From NCBI RefSeq assembly GCF_905475395.1, contig NC_058339.1:87244520-87308519 (forward strand): 64,000 nucleotides of DNA. Reading direction: 5' to 3'. Positions within the stretch are counted from its first letter, which is position 1. Each line of letters opens with the position of its first letter. Below the pieces are notes generated by a model. It was not told the origin of the DNA, did no database searches, and saw only the letters and a list, made by a program, of their open reading frames with translations. Shown here piece after piece: positions 52,181 to 64,000 of the stretch. Both the position numbers and the translations under genes were made by a program. Source of the stretch: Chrysoperla carnea. Lineage: Eukaryota; Arthropoda; Insecta; Neuroptera; Chrysopidae.

Positions 52181-53449
52181 AAGTATGTAATCCTACTAAA
52201 TTTGGGCCATACTTTTCAAATTTGTGGTCAAAATTAACCTAGCACTAATAGGTTTCAAGAATGTGGAGGTCTGGTTTCGAAATTAAGCACATAAGTGATA
52301 ACTAGCGTAAAACTGACATCACAGCTGAAAAGAATGACCCAAAATTAGTGGGTTTCAAAAAAAATTCCAATAAGATCGGATCAAAATTGCCTGTGTTATT
52401 AAAAAAATCGAATTTTTGAACTTGATGACTTCATCGAAATTCAAAATAATTAATTTTTCTCTATTACATCGAAATTTTATCCAATTTTGATAAACAAAGT
52501 ATGTAATCCTACTAAATTTGGGCCATACTTTTCAAATTTGAGGTCAAAATTAACCTAGCACTAATAGGTTTCAAGAATGTGGAGGTCTGGTTTCAAAATT
52601 AAGCACATAAGTGATAACTAGCGAAAAACTGACATCTCAGCTGAAAAGAATGACCCAAAATTAGTGTGTTTCAAAAAAAATTCCAATAAGATCGGATCAA
52701 AATTGCCTGTGTTATTAAAAAAATCGAATTTTTGACCTTGATGACGTCATCAAAATTTAAAATAATTAATTTTGCTCTATTACATCGAAATTTTATCCAA
52801 TTTTGATAAACAAAGTATGTAATCCTACTAAATTTGGACCATACTTTTCAAATTTGTGGTCAAAATTAACCTAGCACTAATAGGTTTCAAGAATGTGGAG
52901 GTCTGGTTTCAAAATTAAGCACATAAGTGATAACTAGCGAAAAACTGACATCTCAGCTGAAAAGAATGACCCAAAATTAGTGTGTTTCAAAAAAAATTCC
53001 AATAAGATCGGATCAAAATTGCCTGTGTTATTAAAAAAATCGAATTTTTGACCTTGATGACGTCATCAAAATTTAAAATAATTAATTTTGCTCTATTACA
53101 TCGAAATTTTATCCAATTTTGATAAACAAAGTATGTAATCCTACTAAATTTGGACCATACTTTTCAAATTTGTGGTCAAAATTAACCTAGCACTTATAGG
53201 TTTCAAGAATGTGGAAGTCTGGTTTCGGAATTAAGCACATAAGTGATAACTAGCGAAAAACTGACATCTCAGCTGAAAAGAATGACCCAAAATTAGTGGG
53301 TTTCAAAAAAAATTCCAATAAGATCGGATCAAAATTGCCTGTGTTATAAAAAAAAATCGAATTTTTGAACTTAATGACGTCATCAAAATTCAAAATAATT
53401 AATTTTGCTCTATTACATCGAAATTTTATCCAATTTTGATAAACAAAGT
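52181..53449 (+). repeat. 316-bp tandem array, four copies
   Basis: Units begin AAGTATGTAATCCTAC at 52,181, 52,497, 52,813 and 53,129 (period exactly 316), the last ending near 53,446. Units 2, 3 and 4 are closer to each other than to unit 1. Related single-copy sequence lies around 35,330-35,560. The 76-codon minus-strand frame here is part of the repeat. Confidence 0.97.
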
Positions 53450-53776
53450 AATGTACAAAGCTCCATTTACTAAGTTTCATATTGCTCCCTCATCCAAGGC
53501 TTCTTATTTGAATGTGGATTATTTGTAAAAGGATCAGGAGTTGAAAATGTTAAAAGGAGTGTAGCATAGTCCATAAAAGTTTAACGAGCGAAAAATTATG
53601 ATATTTTGGAATAAAACAAAGGGAAGAACATCCATAAATGACCCTACCATGACATTAATTCAACTAATATACAAACTTTCAATCCTCCAAATTAACTTGG
53701 AGGGTTCGCGAAAAACACATTGTGGTACAAATCCAATGGTCTAAGATACAGTATAAGTTCGATCTTCACCCATCTG

Positions 53777-54218
53777 ATAACCAGGTGCGACATATTTTTT
53801 ATGAAATTTTATTGACTTTTAAACACTCCTATCATACTTTTTTTTATCGCAAAGTGTTCATGATTATTTTCAAATAAATTAATTTTAATTAATTTTTTTC
53901 AGGAAAGCCTATATACCACAATTTTCGTTATTAAATTGGTTGGTTAACAGATCGGTGTAGTTACTTATATTAACCTACCTATTCATGTTATGAACAGATC
54001 TATACCGATCTGTTAAGCAATTGAAATTGGTATCAGAAGAGAGATAATTTAATTAAGAAAATAATGGTAAAGACTTGCCTGAAAAAAATTTGTCCATGGA
54101 AAAAAATGATTAAAATTAGTTTTAATTAAAAATAGACATTAACACTTTTCGATAGAAAAACTATGATAGGAGTGTTAAAAAATCAATAAAAATTCATAAA
54201 AAATGTCTCATCAGGTTA
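53777..54218. mobile_element. About 440-bp foldback element
   Basis: The outer arms (about 53,777-53,840 and 54,156-54,218) are imperfect inverted copies including ACACTCCTATCATA. Inner pairs also match: AATTTTTTTCAGG 53,891-53,903 with 54,078-54,090, and TAACAGATCGGT 53,945-53,956 with 54,004-54,015. Almost the whole length can form one long stem. No ORF. Confidence 0.8.
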
Positions 54219-54784
54219 ATACGACACAATATAATCTGGTAAAATACGAAAAACTACTGACCCTCAAAAAGTTTCGTGTCAGTACATCGATTATTTTTCG
54301 CCATAGCATATCCCTGCTTCTAAAGTGATTTATTTCCACTTTTACTTTTCGTTAAACATATATGTAATGTTTATGCCTCTGAAAATAGAATGAATTCTGC
54401 CCACACTAATTAACATTCAATTTATATTTATAATAGGTGCGGAATCTTAATTATCAATGAATGAACTTTAATAAAGTTTTTTTGTTCAAGATTTATTAAA
54501 GAAATAAAATAATTTAAAAAAAAAATCTGTTCTTTTTTTAAAAAGTTCAAAAACCCTCCGACTTAAATCGTATATGAAATATTAGTGGGATCAGTGACTG
54601 TATACCAGTTTGTCTGCTATATTTTATTTATTCTATATTTAAATAAATGGATATTCTTTTTAATATACATAATAATACCTCTTTTCTTTTTAACTGAAGT
54701 AAATGGTTTGTCACTAATTAACGACGAAAACATGTATTTGATCCAAAGAATCCAAACAGAGTCCGACATACTATATATCTGTTT
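54219..54784. other. AT-rich spacer
   Basis: Contains a 71-codon frame (54,585-54,800) that is hydrophobic by AT bias alone and shows no family resemblance. Confidence 0.4.
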
Positions 54785-55096
54785 TGAGGAAGAACAATAA
54801 ATAATGAATAAATGTTAATTATAAATATTATACCAATGAATTATTTACAATAGTACTTTTATTTATATACGACACGGAAAACCCGTTGTAAAATTCATTG
54901 TTTTAAGGAAGAACATTAATGAATAAACGTTAGTTATAAATATTATAACATTAAAATTGATTACAGAATATAATTAATTTATATACTATATGGTAAACCC
55001 GTTGTAAAATTAATTGTTTTTAAGGTAGAACACTAATGAATAAACGTTATTCATAAATATTACACTTTTGAAATTGATTACAATAGTAATTTAAGG
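54785..55096 (+). repeat. About 115-bp imperfect tandem repeat, nearly three copies
   Basis: AGAACA-TAATGAATAAACGTTA-like starts near 54,790, 54,908 and 55,023. The ACCCGTTGTAAAATT landmark appears in the first two spacers. Confidence 0.75.
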
Positions 55097-55656
55097 TAGT
55101 ACCTACACGAAAGTGATATTTCAAGAATTTCTCAAAACTCAGAATATAAAATATTTAATTCATAATACACATGCTGTTAAAATTAGAAGATGATTTACCA
55201 TGTCATACATGAGATATTAGTAATTAAAAGTGACGCAATTTGTACGTGTACATGGGAGAAGCGTATAAAAATACACAAATTTACAAATATTATATTTATT
55301 TATCAATGAATGACGTTCACCATCTCTATGAAAAACTAATATAATGTAGAATACTATATTTAGAAAATATATTTAAAAAAATAAAAATTATTTATCATAT
55401 AGTTTCGATAAAAAACTTAAATAAATAACTCGGTTTAGCGATAATTTTTTGTGGAAAGGATATAAAGACTAATGGTAAAGGTATATATCATAGTGTGTGT
55501 GTGTATACGTATAGAAGATATAATTGTGAGTAACTACAGTCTTGTGAAAATAATATATGGTATATGTATAATAGTCATAGCACAGTTAATGCACTGAATG
55601 ATAGTATTAGTCCAAAACTTTTTGACTGGACTGTCGCGGAGGAACTACCTTAATTT
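55097..55656. other. AT-rich spacer
   Basis: A short GT microsatellite is at about 55,492-55,503. No gene. Confidence 0.5.
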
Positions 55657-56135
55657 ATACTAGCTTGATAGCCGACCACCTCGCTGGGCTTAAAATAAGA
55701 CCACCACGTTATAGCCTCCATCTCTCTTGCTCTCACTTATTCCACATCCATAACACTCGAAATAGGGGTAGGGATTGCTTTACACAGGTAATATATATCT
55801 ATGTACACTTTTTAATTTTTTTTAAAATTGATTTTTGGAATGTTATATTGTCTTGATTCATTAAGTGTGTCAGAAAAGGTGGTCATGAATTGTATCTAGT
55901 TCAGCATTTTTACAGAAATTTTTAATTTATGGTTCAAAATAATGCTCATAGCTGGCGTATTGAATGTCATAGACTTAATTCTTTTTAAAATATATCTTTA
56001 TATATTAAAGCCCAAGTGTTATTCTGACGTATGAGCTATATTATTGTTCAGTTTCATTTAAACCCATTCATTAGGCTTTGCGTGAAAGCGTAACAAACAC
56101 ACAAACATCCTTACTTTCACATTTATAATGTATAG
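55657..56135 (+). repeat. Dispersed element family F, copy 2
   Basis: Same head (ATACTAGCTTGATAGCCGACC) and tail (GCGTGAAAGCGTAACAAACA, then TTTATAATGTATAG) as 41,127-41,895, with a shorter interior. The 63-codon frame at its left end is not a gene. Confidence 0.7.
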
Positions 56136-56754
56136 AGTAGGGATAGGGAATGACAAGAATAACCCGTTGAAAAATCAACCGAAAAATTTAAAAACATTGG
56201 AAAAAAGTAGTCAATAATACCTTTAAAGGGAGATTTAAGCACGTTGAATATAAATTTGAAGACAGAAAACATAAAAATTCAATATTACAACCGTAAAATG
56301 TAAAATTAAAAAAAAAATTGTTTGTTTAAACCCATATTTTCTGATTGCTATATGAATTTTTACATTTTAATGTTAAATATAAATGAATATTGTACATTGG
56401 ATGATCAACAATATAATTTATGTATTATTTAAATTGGGAAAAAAACAGTAATTTTAATTATTAGTCATCATTGTTTTGAATAAAATTTGAATTTGTGTGT
56501 GTAATGTTATTAATAAAATTAATTTATTAAATAAACGTGAGAAACATGTAAATTATTATGTTCAAATTATAAAGTACATTAAACAAACACAAAAAATTAA
56601 TACGCACTTTTAAAAGTTTAACTGACGTACATTTTAGAATTGTTGTAACTGTGTTTAGAATTAATAATTGCTTTTATGATCGAATTTGACAATGTTTGGT
56701 GAATAAACATACAGGTGTTAATTCGATTTTTGTTTCAAAATTATGATTCATGTT
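56136..56754. other. AT-rich spacer
   Basis: Nothing recognised. Confidence 0.4.
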
Positions 56755-57115
56755 TATATATTCGCTCTGTGTATAAGTTTTATTTCAGGGAGTTACCATA
56801 GGAACGGCCTAATACTAAAACTCATATAATTGTATGGATGACCATTTATAAGGCTATGGATTGTATATGTTTTACATTGAAAATTTAATATTATTTTCTA
56901 ATAAATTTAAATAAGTAATTTTGTTAATTTATATTTAAAAAATATTACTTATGCAATTTCTCTCTCTTTTTTTTCGCAATTTCTAATTCAACAAGTTTAA
57001 TTAATTTTATTTTTGAATAATTTTAATTTGACATTTACTATACTAATTACATATAAACAATTGAAAATTAGTCTTATTTTAAATAAAACGCATGATTTAT
57101 TGCAAATTTTATAAC
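56755..57115 (+). repeat. Dispersed repeat family E, copy 2
   Basis: Diverged direct copy of 35,885-36,180 (ATTCGCTCTGTGTATAAGTTT, AATTGTATGGATG, TTTGACATTTACTATAC). Confidence 0.7.
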
Positions 57116-58224
57116 AGCTCTGCGATTAATTTAGCTGTCCCCTCCACCTACAATGTTCCCTACTAATAGTGTGTTTCGTGAAGATGTGTGTGTGTTATTT
57201 TTAAAATTTAATTATTCCGATGTCTGACACCCTGCAGGTTTGCACCCTTTTTTGGGGTGTCAGGGGGCGAATACGCCGTTTTGTTAAGATCAAAATACTT
57301 TTGTTTTTGTTTGGATTTATTATTTTGTTAGAACAGCAGAGAACTAATATTTGTCAATTTTAAACTAGTGACAAGATAAAAAAATTATCGGGTTCTGTAC
57401 TTGTTCGAATTTCTCAATAGTATCTTCCTTCAATTTTTTGGACTCAAAGGTTATATCTAAATACATTATTCCAAAAAATATACGTTAGCTTTTCTGCTGT
57501 TCCAAATGACAATTTGGAACTTTTTTTTCTGAAATTAAAATATATTAGATGAAAAGTATATATTGAAATCTCGCAAAATTCTGAAGAAAAGTGGTTTTTA
57601 AGTAAATTATCTTAAAGGCTTTTCTATATCAATTTCAGCCTACAGCACTGATCGTTTACTTTTGTGCAATGTCCGAAAAATTCAATCATAGACATTCTTG
57701 GACTGCCTAAGCTTTGTCTGTTGAAATAATTCTTGCCAGGACACCCACATTGAGTACTCTTACACAAAAAATCCTTGAACATTGATGATGCCAACGACCA
57801 ACCTGTAAGATTAAGTTATTACAAACAGACTCCTACATGCAAAAAAGTAAGGGATAGAGAAGGGAGTCCTCCGCATAAGTATTTATTATTTAAATGAGCA
57901 TTGAAAATAAGTATTATTTATTTAAAAAATTCTACAGACAAAACAACATATTTTACAATAAAAATATTTTTATTTTTTTTTCAATATTTATAAATTATAA
58001 TTTCAAAACGATTGTTCCCATATTACAATAATATAACGATTTGTGATTGTAGTTTGTACAGTCATTTCTAGAGAATTTTTCACAGACAAAGGAATGTTGT
58101 TAAGTATTCGAACGACAACAATGATTTTTATTTATTATCACAATTATAAAGTCAATAATACGCGAATTGTAAAGCCCATTGAAAAATCTGCAAATAAGTC
58201 TTCCCGTGAAAAATTTTGGCGATA
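57116..58224. other. AT-rich spacer with a small hairpin
   Basis: CTGACACCC (57,224-57,232) and GGGTGTCAG (57,255-57,263) form a perfect 9-bp stem in the only GC-rich patch here. A 60-codon frame at 58,043-58,225 is not supported as a gene. Confidence 0.5.
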
Positions 58225-58565
58225 AAGGCGGTTGCTATGACTAATTTGCAATTCTTTACATGTTATAGAAAACATGTTTACATGTTATAGTAAATGTCAA
58301 GTTAAAATTATTGAAAAACACTAATTAATTAAATTTAATGCATTAAAAATTGTGAAAATAAGAAATCAAATTGCACAAATATTATTTTTCAAATGTAAAT
58401 TATCATAATTATTTATTTAAATTTGTGAGACAATAATATTAAATTTTCAATGTAAGTCATAAATGCAATCCATTCAATTATATATGCATCCATACAATTC
58501 TATAATTGAAGTAGTGTATCACCACCATGGAAACGCCTCCAATAAAACTCACACACGGTGCGAAT
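58225..58565 (-). repeat. Dispersed repeat family E, copy 3 (inverted)
   Basis: Reverse-orientation counterpart of 35,885-36,180, closely similar over TCATAAATGCAATCCAT, ATGCATCCATACAATTCTAT and CTCACACACGGTG. The two form a 22-kb-spaced inverted pair. Confidence 0.8.
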
Positions 58566-61500
58566 AAGGTTTTGAGATTATATCTTTATCTTTTCTAGAA
58601 AAATAATTGCAAAAATTTTGATTACTATTCGGAAAATGAAATGAAAGACGTTATTAAGCATTCGATATGGCAATCAGAAATCTTAAAAAAAAAGTGATAA
58701 CAAACAATTGACGTTAGTTAATTGTTGAAATATCCTGTATGGAAGGTCTGTGCTAGCATTATTTTTAATAAATTTTAAAAGTTTAAAAACTCAACACAAT
58801 TATGGTCATTTGGGCACCGTTGATTTGGTTTTTGCAAGCAAAATACCATTTGAAAGAGGTAAGTAAATTTAGTTCACTAGAGTGGTGATGAACTATTTGT
58901 CGAACTGAAAAAAGTGTAGAAAAGAATCTCGCCCAGGTTTAATTATCTTTCTGAGAGGTTTGTGGACTTTGGACAAGAAACATTCAAGACTTTTGCATAT
59001 AATACGAAGAAAATATTTTTTGAAATCATATATTCTATAAAAGTATTTATTTATAAATTCGATTTATTTATAAATTATGATATTTCGTCATTATTAATTC
59101 GATGACTTTACTTGTAATTTTAATATACAAGTCGTTTAATCAATTCAAATTATTGGAATTTTTTGTTTAAATTTTCTAAATATAAATACAATCGTTATCT
59201 TAATCTCTACAGAAAAGCAATGAGTCATGTTTTAAAGAAATATTTAAGTGATGTCTCAAAATCGCTTTTGTCTAATTTTATCTCTTGTAAAAAAATTTAA
59301 ATATTGACCATTTAAAAAAATACAAATAACTGGTAAAGGTAATTGTCTAAATACACTACATTTACTGAGTTTCATATCAGTTTAAAAAACGCACTTGAAA
59401 AGTAAATAAAGATCACTGACAGCTGGAAAGCTACGTCTCGACCACCGCCATATTAAAAACGACCCAAGGAATTACCTCAGATGTTGGCACTCTCTGAGCC
59501 CCCACGAGCAGTTCATGTACTATAATGTCTATGGATATAACTAACAATAAGATAATAACATTTATAACATTAGGTGTGTTTAAAAAAAAAATTTAATGTT
59601 AGGACACTCAATTTGGCTCATTCTTTATTACCTCAAAACAATTCCTTATATTGGTACTACATTAACTAATATTTTAAAACCTAATTTTCGTAATTTTTGT
59701 TATTGACAAAAAAATTAAAGCAATCATTTTTCATTTATAATTCTTTATATAATAAAATTTTTTTTATAGGAAATGCATAATATACATACGTTGATTAAAT
59801 AAATAAAAAATAATAAAATGACCAAGAAACGACCTTGAAATAAATATTCACTTGAGTGCAATTATTCTCATATTATTATGATTTCAGACAATACAAACAA
59901 TAACATATACAAGATTATTACACTTTTTTTTTTAAATAGACATTAAGTACACGATATTTAAGAAGAATAATGAAAAAAAATAAATAATTAAACCTGTAAA
60001 TGGAACTATTTAATTAGTGTTAAAAGAAGAATATAAAAAAAAAAACTTGATTAACTTGTCTGTAAAATTAACTACAGGCAGTGTAACAATAATAATTAAT
60101 ATTATTTCTAATTTATTTAATTATATTTATTTTTATGAACGGTTTTACATTTAGAGTGATAGAACTATAACCTTAAACTAAACTTGTGTAGGAGATTTAT
60201 GAATAATCTTAAAGAGTATTTTATGGTAATTTGTGTAATGTATGATACCAACCAATGGGGAGAAACACTTCTCACAACTTCGTGCCCGAAAAATAAAATT
60301 TTCGATTAAGCAACCACATAGATGTGATTCGATTTCATTGAAGACGCAGGTTGTGCTTCCTTTCTAAGGACGCTCGATCGAAACTTCAAGTTTCGAACCA
60401 TGTTGTTTAACTATGATCCTTATCGCGCGATATTTGTTTGCTGGTTGGGACTTAAAACCAAAAAAACTGCATCAGACCGACATTTAGGTTACCTAGAAAA
60501 CTAAAACTTTTTCAATCGATTCAGGTTGCCATGAATTTTGACAAAATGCAAAAATCTTATAACTGTCAATTTGTATGTTTTGTCAAAATTTTATGTTTTA
60601 TCATTTACAAAAATTGAGTTGTGAAAGTTATCAGAAGTTAAAGAAAACAGAGATAGTTTTAAAGTAAGTACGATGCAATTTTTATGATATATCCTAATAA
60701 AACCAAACATAATGTACTCACATATTGAGTTGACTACTAAATTAGAAGTATGTCTTTTTTAAACTAATACTACAATTATTTTATACAGTAAAAATTAAAA
60801 GTAGCTATAAAATTAACTTCTTTAAAGAATCAAACAACTATTTGACTTCTAAAATTAATAGATCATGTAGTACACGATAAATAGCTCGAACTGAACAGTA
60901 TTTAATAACAAAAGTCAATAATTTCCATGCGTTATTTACCAATGTATGTTTTAGCATGACGATTTTCCGAAAAATTAATTATTTTGCGTTGCCCAGAGAA
61001 ATTTCAATATAATAAAAAATGATATATCATACACAAAATGTTAAATATAAGTTTAAAGTTCGTACACTCTTAATGGAAATCCTTTTATAAATTGTTGCTT
61101 ATGTTGTATCTCTGGTGATTGTATGAAAAAAAGGGTAAAAATTTTAGTAATAATTATTAGTGATGTTTGTTTTTTCACTTTTTTGTAGAGGAAATTTAAT
61201 ATTTTTGTTGATTCCGTTTAGTATTTTGCTTTCCTTGTGTTTATTCATTGATTGAAAATTAATGGAAAGTTGATTTTTTTTATTGATAGTTAATTATTAT
61301 TTATTGGATGAATATCCGGGTAACTTTGAATTGCGTGATAGATGAATATAATGGATATATAAAAAAAATTAAAGAGCGTATTCCTGAGGGAAAATTGCAA
61401 CAGAAGCTTTGATCAATGATTTTTTATAATTGAAACTACTTTTTCAAAATTAGGTACTTTAAAAAAGATTGACCTTCCCGAAACACAAAAATGCAATAAT

Positions 61501-63558
61501 ATTCAATCTGCACTTGCGTAACGAAGCATCGATTACACGAGTTCCTCCCACTTCCACCTGAAAAACTGTGCTGTCTTTATGATTTTTAAATGAAATATCT
61601 AGATTGAAAATTTTTTGAAAGCAGTTATTTCTAGTTTTTCACATACGTTAGAATATTATTTTCGGATATTTATTTGTTTGTTTTAAAAACTGACATTTTA
61701 ATGTTCATCTTAAAATTTTCATTTATAAAATTGTAATTAAATTTATCTCGTGCAAGTTTGCAAGTTTTCTGCTTTTAGTTTTTTTTTCTCAATACCGAAG
61801 TCCAAAATTTATTTTAAAGGCAGTAGAGAAAATAAGTAGTAATGCAATTTATTGTTAAAGATTGGCGATAGGAAAATCTTTTAATAAAACCCGTACAAAC
61901 AATTTTTTGAAGTAATTGAATTACTAGTTTTTATGTTTTAGGGCATTAAAAAGATACTGCAAATTTTCTTAGTAGTCAATTGTACATTTTGGAAAGTTTT
62001 TAAAACGATTTTCTAAACACAATTTAATTCAAACTTCAAACGTATAAACCGTGGGCCAGAAAAAATGCTTTGTTAGATGATTAATACATACTTGAAACTT
62101 TGTGAGTGGCTTTATTTTTGGCGAGGCTACCAAACATTCTCTCTGCGACTTTTTTGGAAAGTACTGCGTTTTTAAATGAGCATGATAACGTCATATTTAA
62201 GCTATCGGTGTGAAAGACGTGGATATTTGTCGGATATTATGACCATTTGATGAAATTAATAATTAATAAACAAATCAGCAAAAGTGATACATATATGTAT
62301 TCAAAAACAAAAGAGCGTAAGTATGGCGTGTTCGAAATGGTAGACAAGCTCATCGGTGCAGTATTTTTGTTTCAAAGTATGCATTTAACACAGCACCCTT
62401 TCTGTCCCACGTTCGTATATTTATAGAAAAATATGAGAAACTCACTTATATTGACAAAAATTACTTTTCAAAATTTCCAAAAACTTATCAATTAAACGCC
62501 ACTTTTAACTATTTTTTATAACCATTGTTATTAATTCCACACTTGGCAACGAATAAACACGCGTGTTAATGCTAGAGCAACAAAAGGTAATACTGAATAT
62601 CAAAAACAATTCAATTTTTGCGGCACTATCGATAGTTGTTTCGCGGATAATCATCAAAACTATAAATACGGTACGTTATAACCACTCATAGACATGAAAC
62701 ATTGCATGCACACTTATTATTTTTTTATATAAAGCACGTATCACATTGATCAAAATTGATTTTTGGATCCGGTTATGACCAACAAAAAAAAGAGTTAAAT
62801 CATCAATCAACAAAAACAAATATGTTTTATGTGGTAAAAGGGAGGAAGTTAAAGTTATCACATTAAAAGTACGTTCAACTATTGCAACAGACAATATAAC
62901 GCGTTTTGACTTTGATATGTTTATTGCAAATAATTTTTATCTCTTTACATAATTTTTGAGGCAATATAATAAGTATATTTAATATTTATTTTATGGTTGA
63001 ATCCATATTAGACCACACTTATTTATAAATATTACAACCATGCTTCAGTGATTGTTTTTAATGCTTACGAGTAGAGTAAACTTTGTATTTAATGAAATTA
63101 TATTAAATTTACTAAACATATCACTTCTATGTTCGAAATTCTCAGAGGAGTGTGAATTAAAAAAATGCTTTCTGAAAATAATTCAATTTTAGTACAAACT
63201 GATGGAGAGTTTTCATGTAATTAATCATAAAAAAGTCTTATTACATATTTTATGATGAAAGTAAACTTTTAAAAATTATTAAAAATTTGTTGTGTACTTT
63301 GTAAATCAATTTCTCTCATACATTATACTTTTAATGACTTTTGTTATATTAAAACATTACATCACTTAACATATGAGAGTGAGACTGTACACTTCAATGG
63401 AAAATGCACATTTCGTAATTTCATTTGAGTAATATAGAAAGAAACGAAAAAATTACACAGAAGCCGGGTCCTCTAGATATCCGGTCTAGGACATAACCAA
63501 CTCCGTCACTCATGCTAGGAGTAGGTAACGCCCTTATACGGTCTATGACCTTGACCTT
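58566..63558. other. AT-rich DNA, possible upstream part of the TRIM-NHL gene
   Basis: A fragment of family A (ACAAACAATTGACGTTAGTTAATTG) lies near 58,702. A GC-richer stretch at 60,247-60,470 contains CCAATGGGG and the palindrome CGAAACTTCAAGTTTCG; it is a possible promoter or leader exon but has no diagnostic signal. No protein-coding gene recognised. Confidence 0.4.
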
Positions 63559-63646
63559 GTGTTATGGATTTTGTGGACTTGCTTATGGAGGTCAAGTGAG
63601 GTACAGTTGTGTTATGGATTTTGTGGACTTGCGTATGGAGGTAATA
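63559..63646 (+). repeat. 50-bp-period direct repeat
   Basis: A segment starting TTGTGTTATGGATTTTGTGG and ending TATGGAGGT (36 bases) occurs twice, its GTTATGG landmark at 63,561 and 63,611, with one mismatch. Confidence 0.9.
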
Positions 63647-64000
63647 TTATTATATTTTAAAATTATACAATAAAAATAATATTATAAAAATATAGCCACA
63701 ACTATATTAGCTTAGTGAAAATCAGCCACTATGAAAAATTTCTAATAATAAAAATAAATTGTTTCACAAGCATAGATACAAATTTTTACAATGTATGTAC
63801 CTGCTGCATCTATTTAGGTTTGACGTCAATTCATTACGTCAAATGATACGTTAGACATTCTGTCTAAAAACTTGGCTAGGGTTCTATTTTTTATCAATCA
63901 ACTATTATTTTTGAAATCTTGATATACCACTTAAGTTTATTTCATATTTCCTACTTTATTTGTAAATTAAAGATAATTCTAATCTTGATTGACAATCATG
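63647..64000. other. AT-rich sequence to the window edge
   Basis: Nothing recognised. Confidence 0.4.

Noticed and set aside
52181-53449. CRISPR-like regular repeats
   Set aside because: The units are contiguous 316-bp tandem copies without unique spacers, and the genome is eukaryotic.
61484-61563. Possible minus-strand exon (TTTTTCAG acceptor, open frame, then GGGAAG|GTCAAT)
   Set aside because: The donor is weak, it is short, has no family match and is not linked to any gene in frame; it could be a leader exon but cannot be claimed.

Overview
The window is AT-rich nuclear DNA from an arthropod, most probably an insect. It has short GT-AG introns in compact genes, a ribosomal-protein gene with a pyrimidine-tract (TCT/TOP-type) start, and many small non-coding repeats between genes. 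I cannot name the species. I see no bacterial, phage or organellar gene, no CRISPR array, no tRNA or rRNA gene, and no intact autonomous transposon.

All three well-supported genes are on the minus strand in the left 27 kb. (1) RpL27 (coding 2,411-2,890, non-coding first exon 3,188-3,211) encodes a complete 137-residue large-subunit ribosomal protein. (2) A FAM117/GLCCI1-family gene (coding 10,780-15,589) has six coding exons that join in frame to 429 residues. (3) A TRIM-NHL gene of the TRIM2/TRIM3 type (coding 21,644-26,138) has six coding exons that join in frame to 691 residues with RING, B-box, coiled coil, filamin and six-bladed NHL regions. A fourth, weak candidate at 539-780 on the plus strand is a small coiled-coil ORF. 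I see no functional link among these neighbours; they look like ordinary unrelated genes.

From about 26.2 kb to 64 kb I find no supportable protein-coding gene. The best reading is that much of this is the long 5' intron, plus upstream DNA, of the TRIM-NHL gene. The main support is at 50,198-50,266 on the minus strand: a branch-point-like sequence, a pyrimidine tract, AG directly abutting GTAAGT, and a second GTAAGT 41 bases further on. This is the anatomy of a recursive splice site with its RS exon. The rest of the region is filled with repeats: a 1.1-kb terminal-inverted-repeat element with six copies of a CATTCCGGGAACG-like motif, a 221-bp MITE, two large foldback elements, a perfect nested palindrome, a four-copy 316-bp tandem array, and several dispersed families with two to four copies each.

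I found no clearly new multi-gene system. The most worthwhile observations are the recursive splice site with its possible upstream ORF, the motif-studded TIR element, and the palindromic and foldback elements inside the inferred intron.
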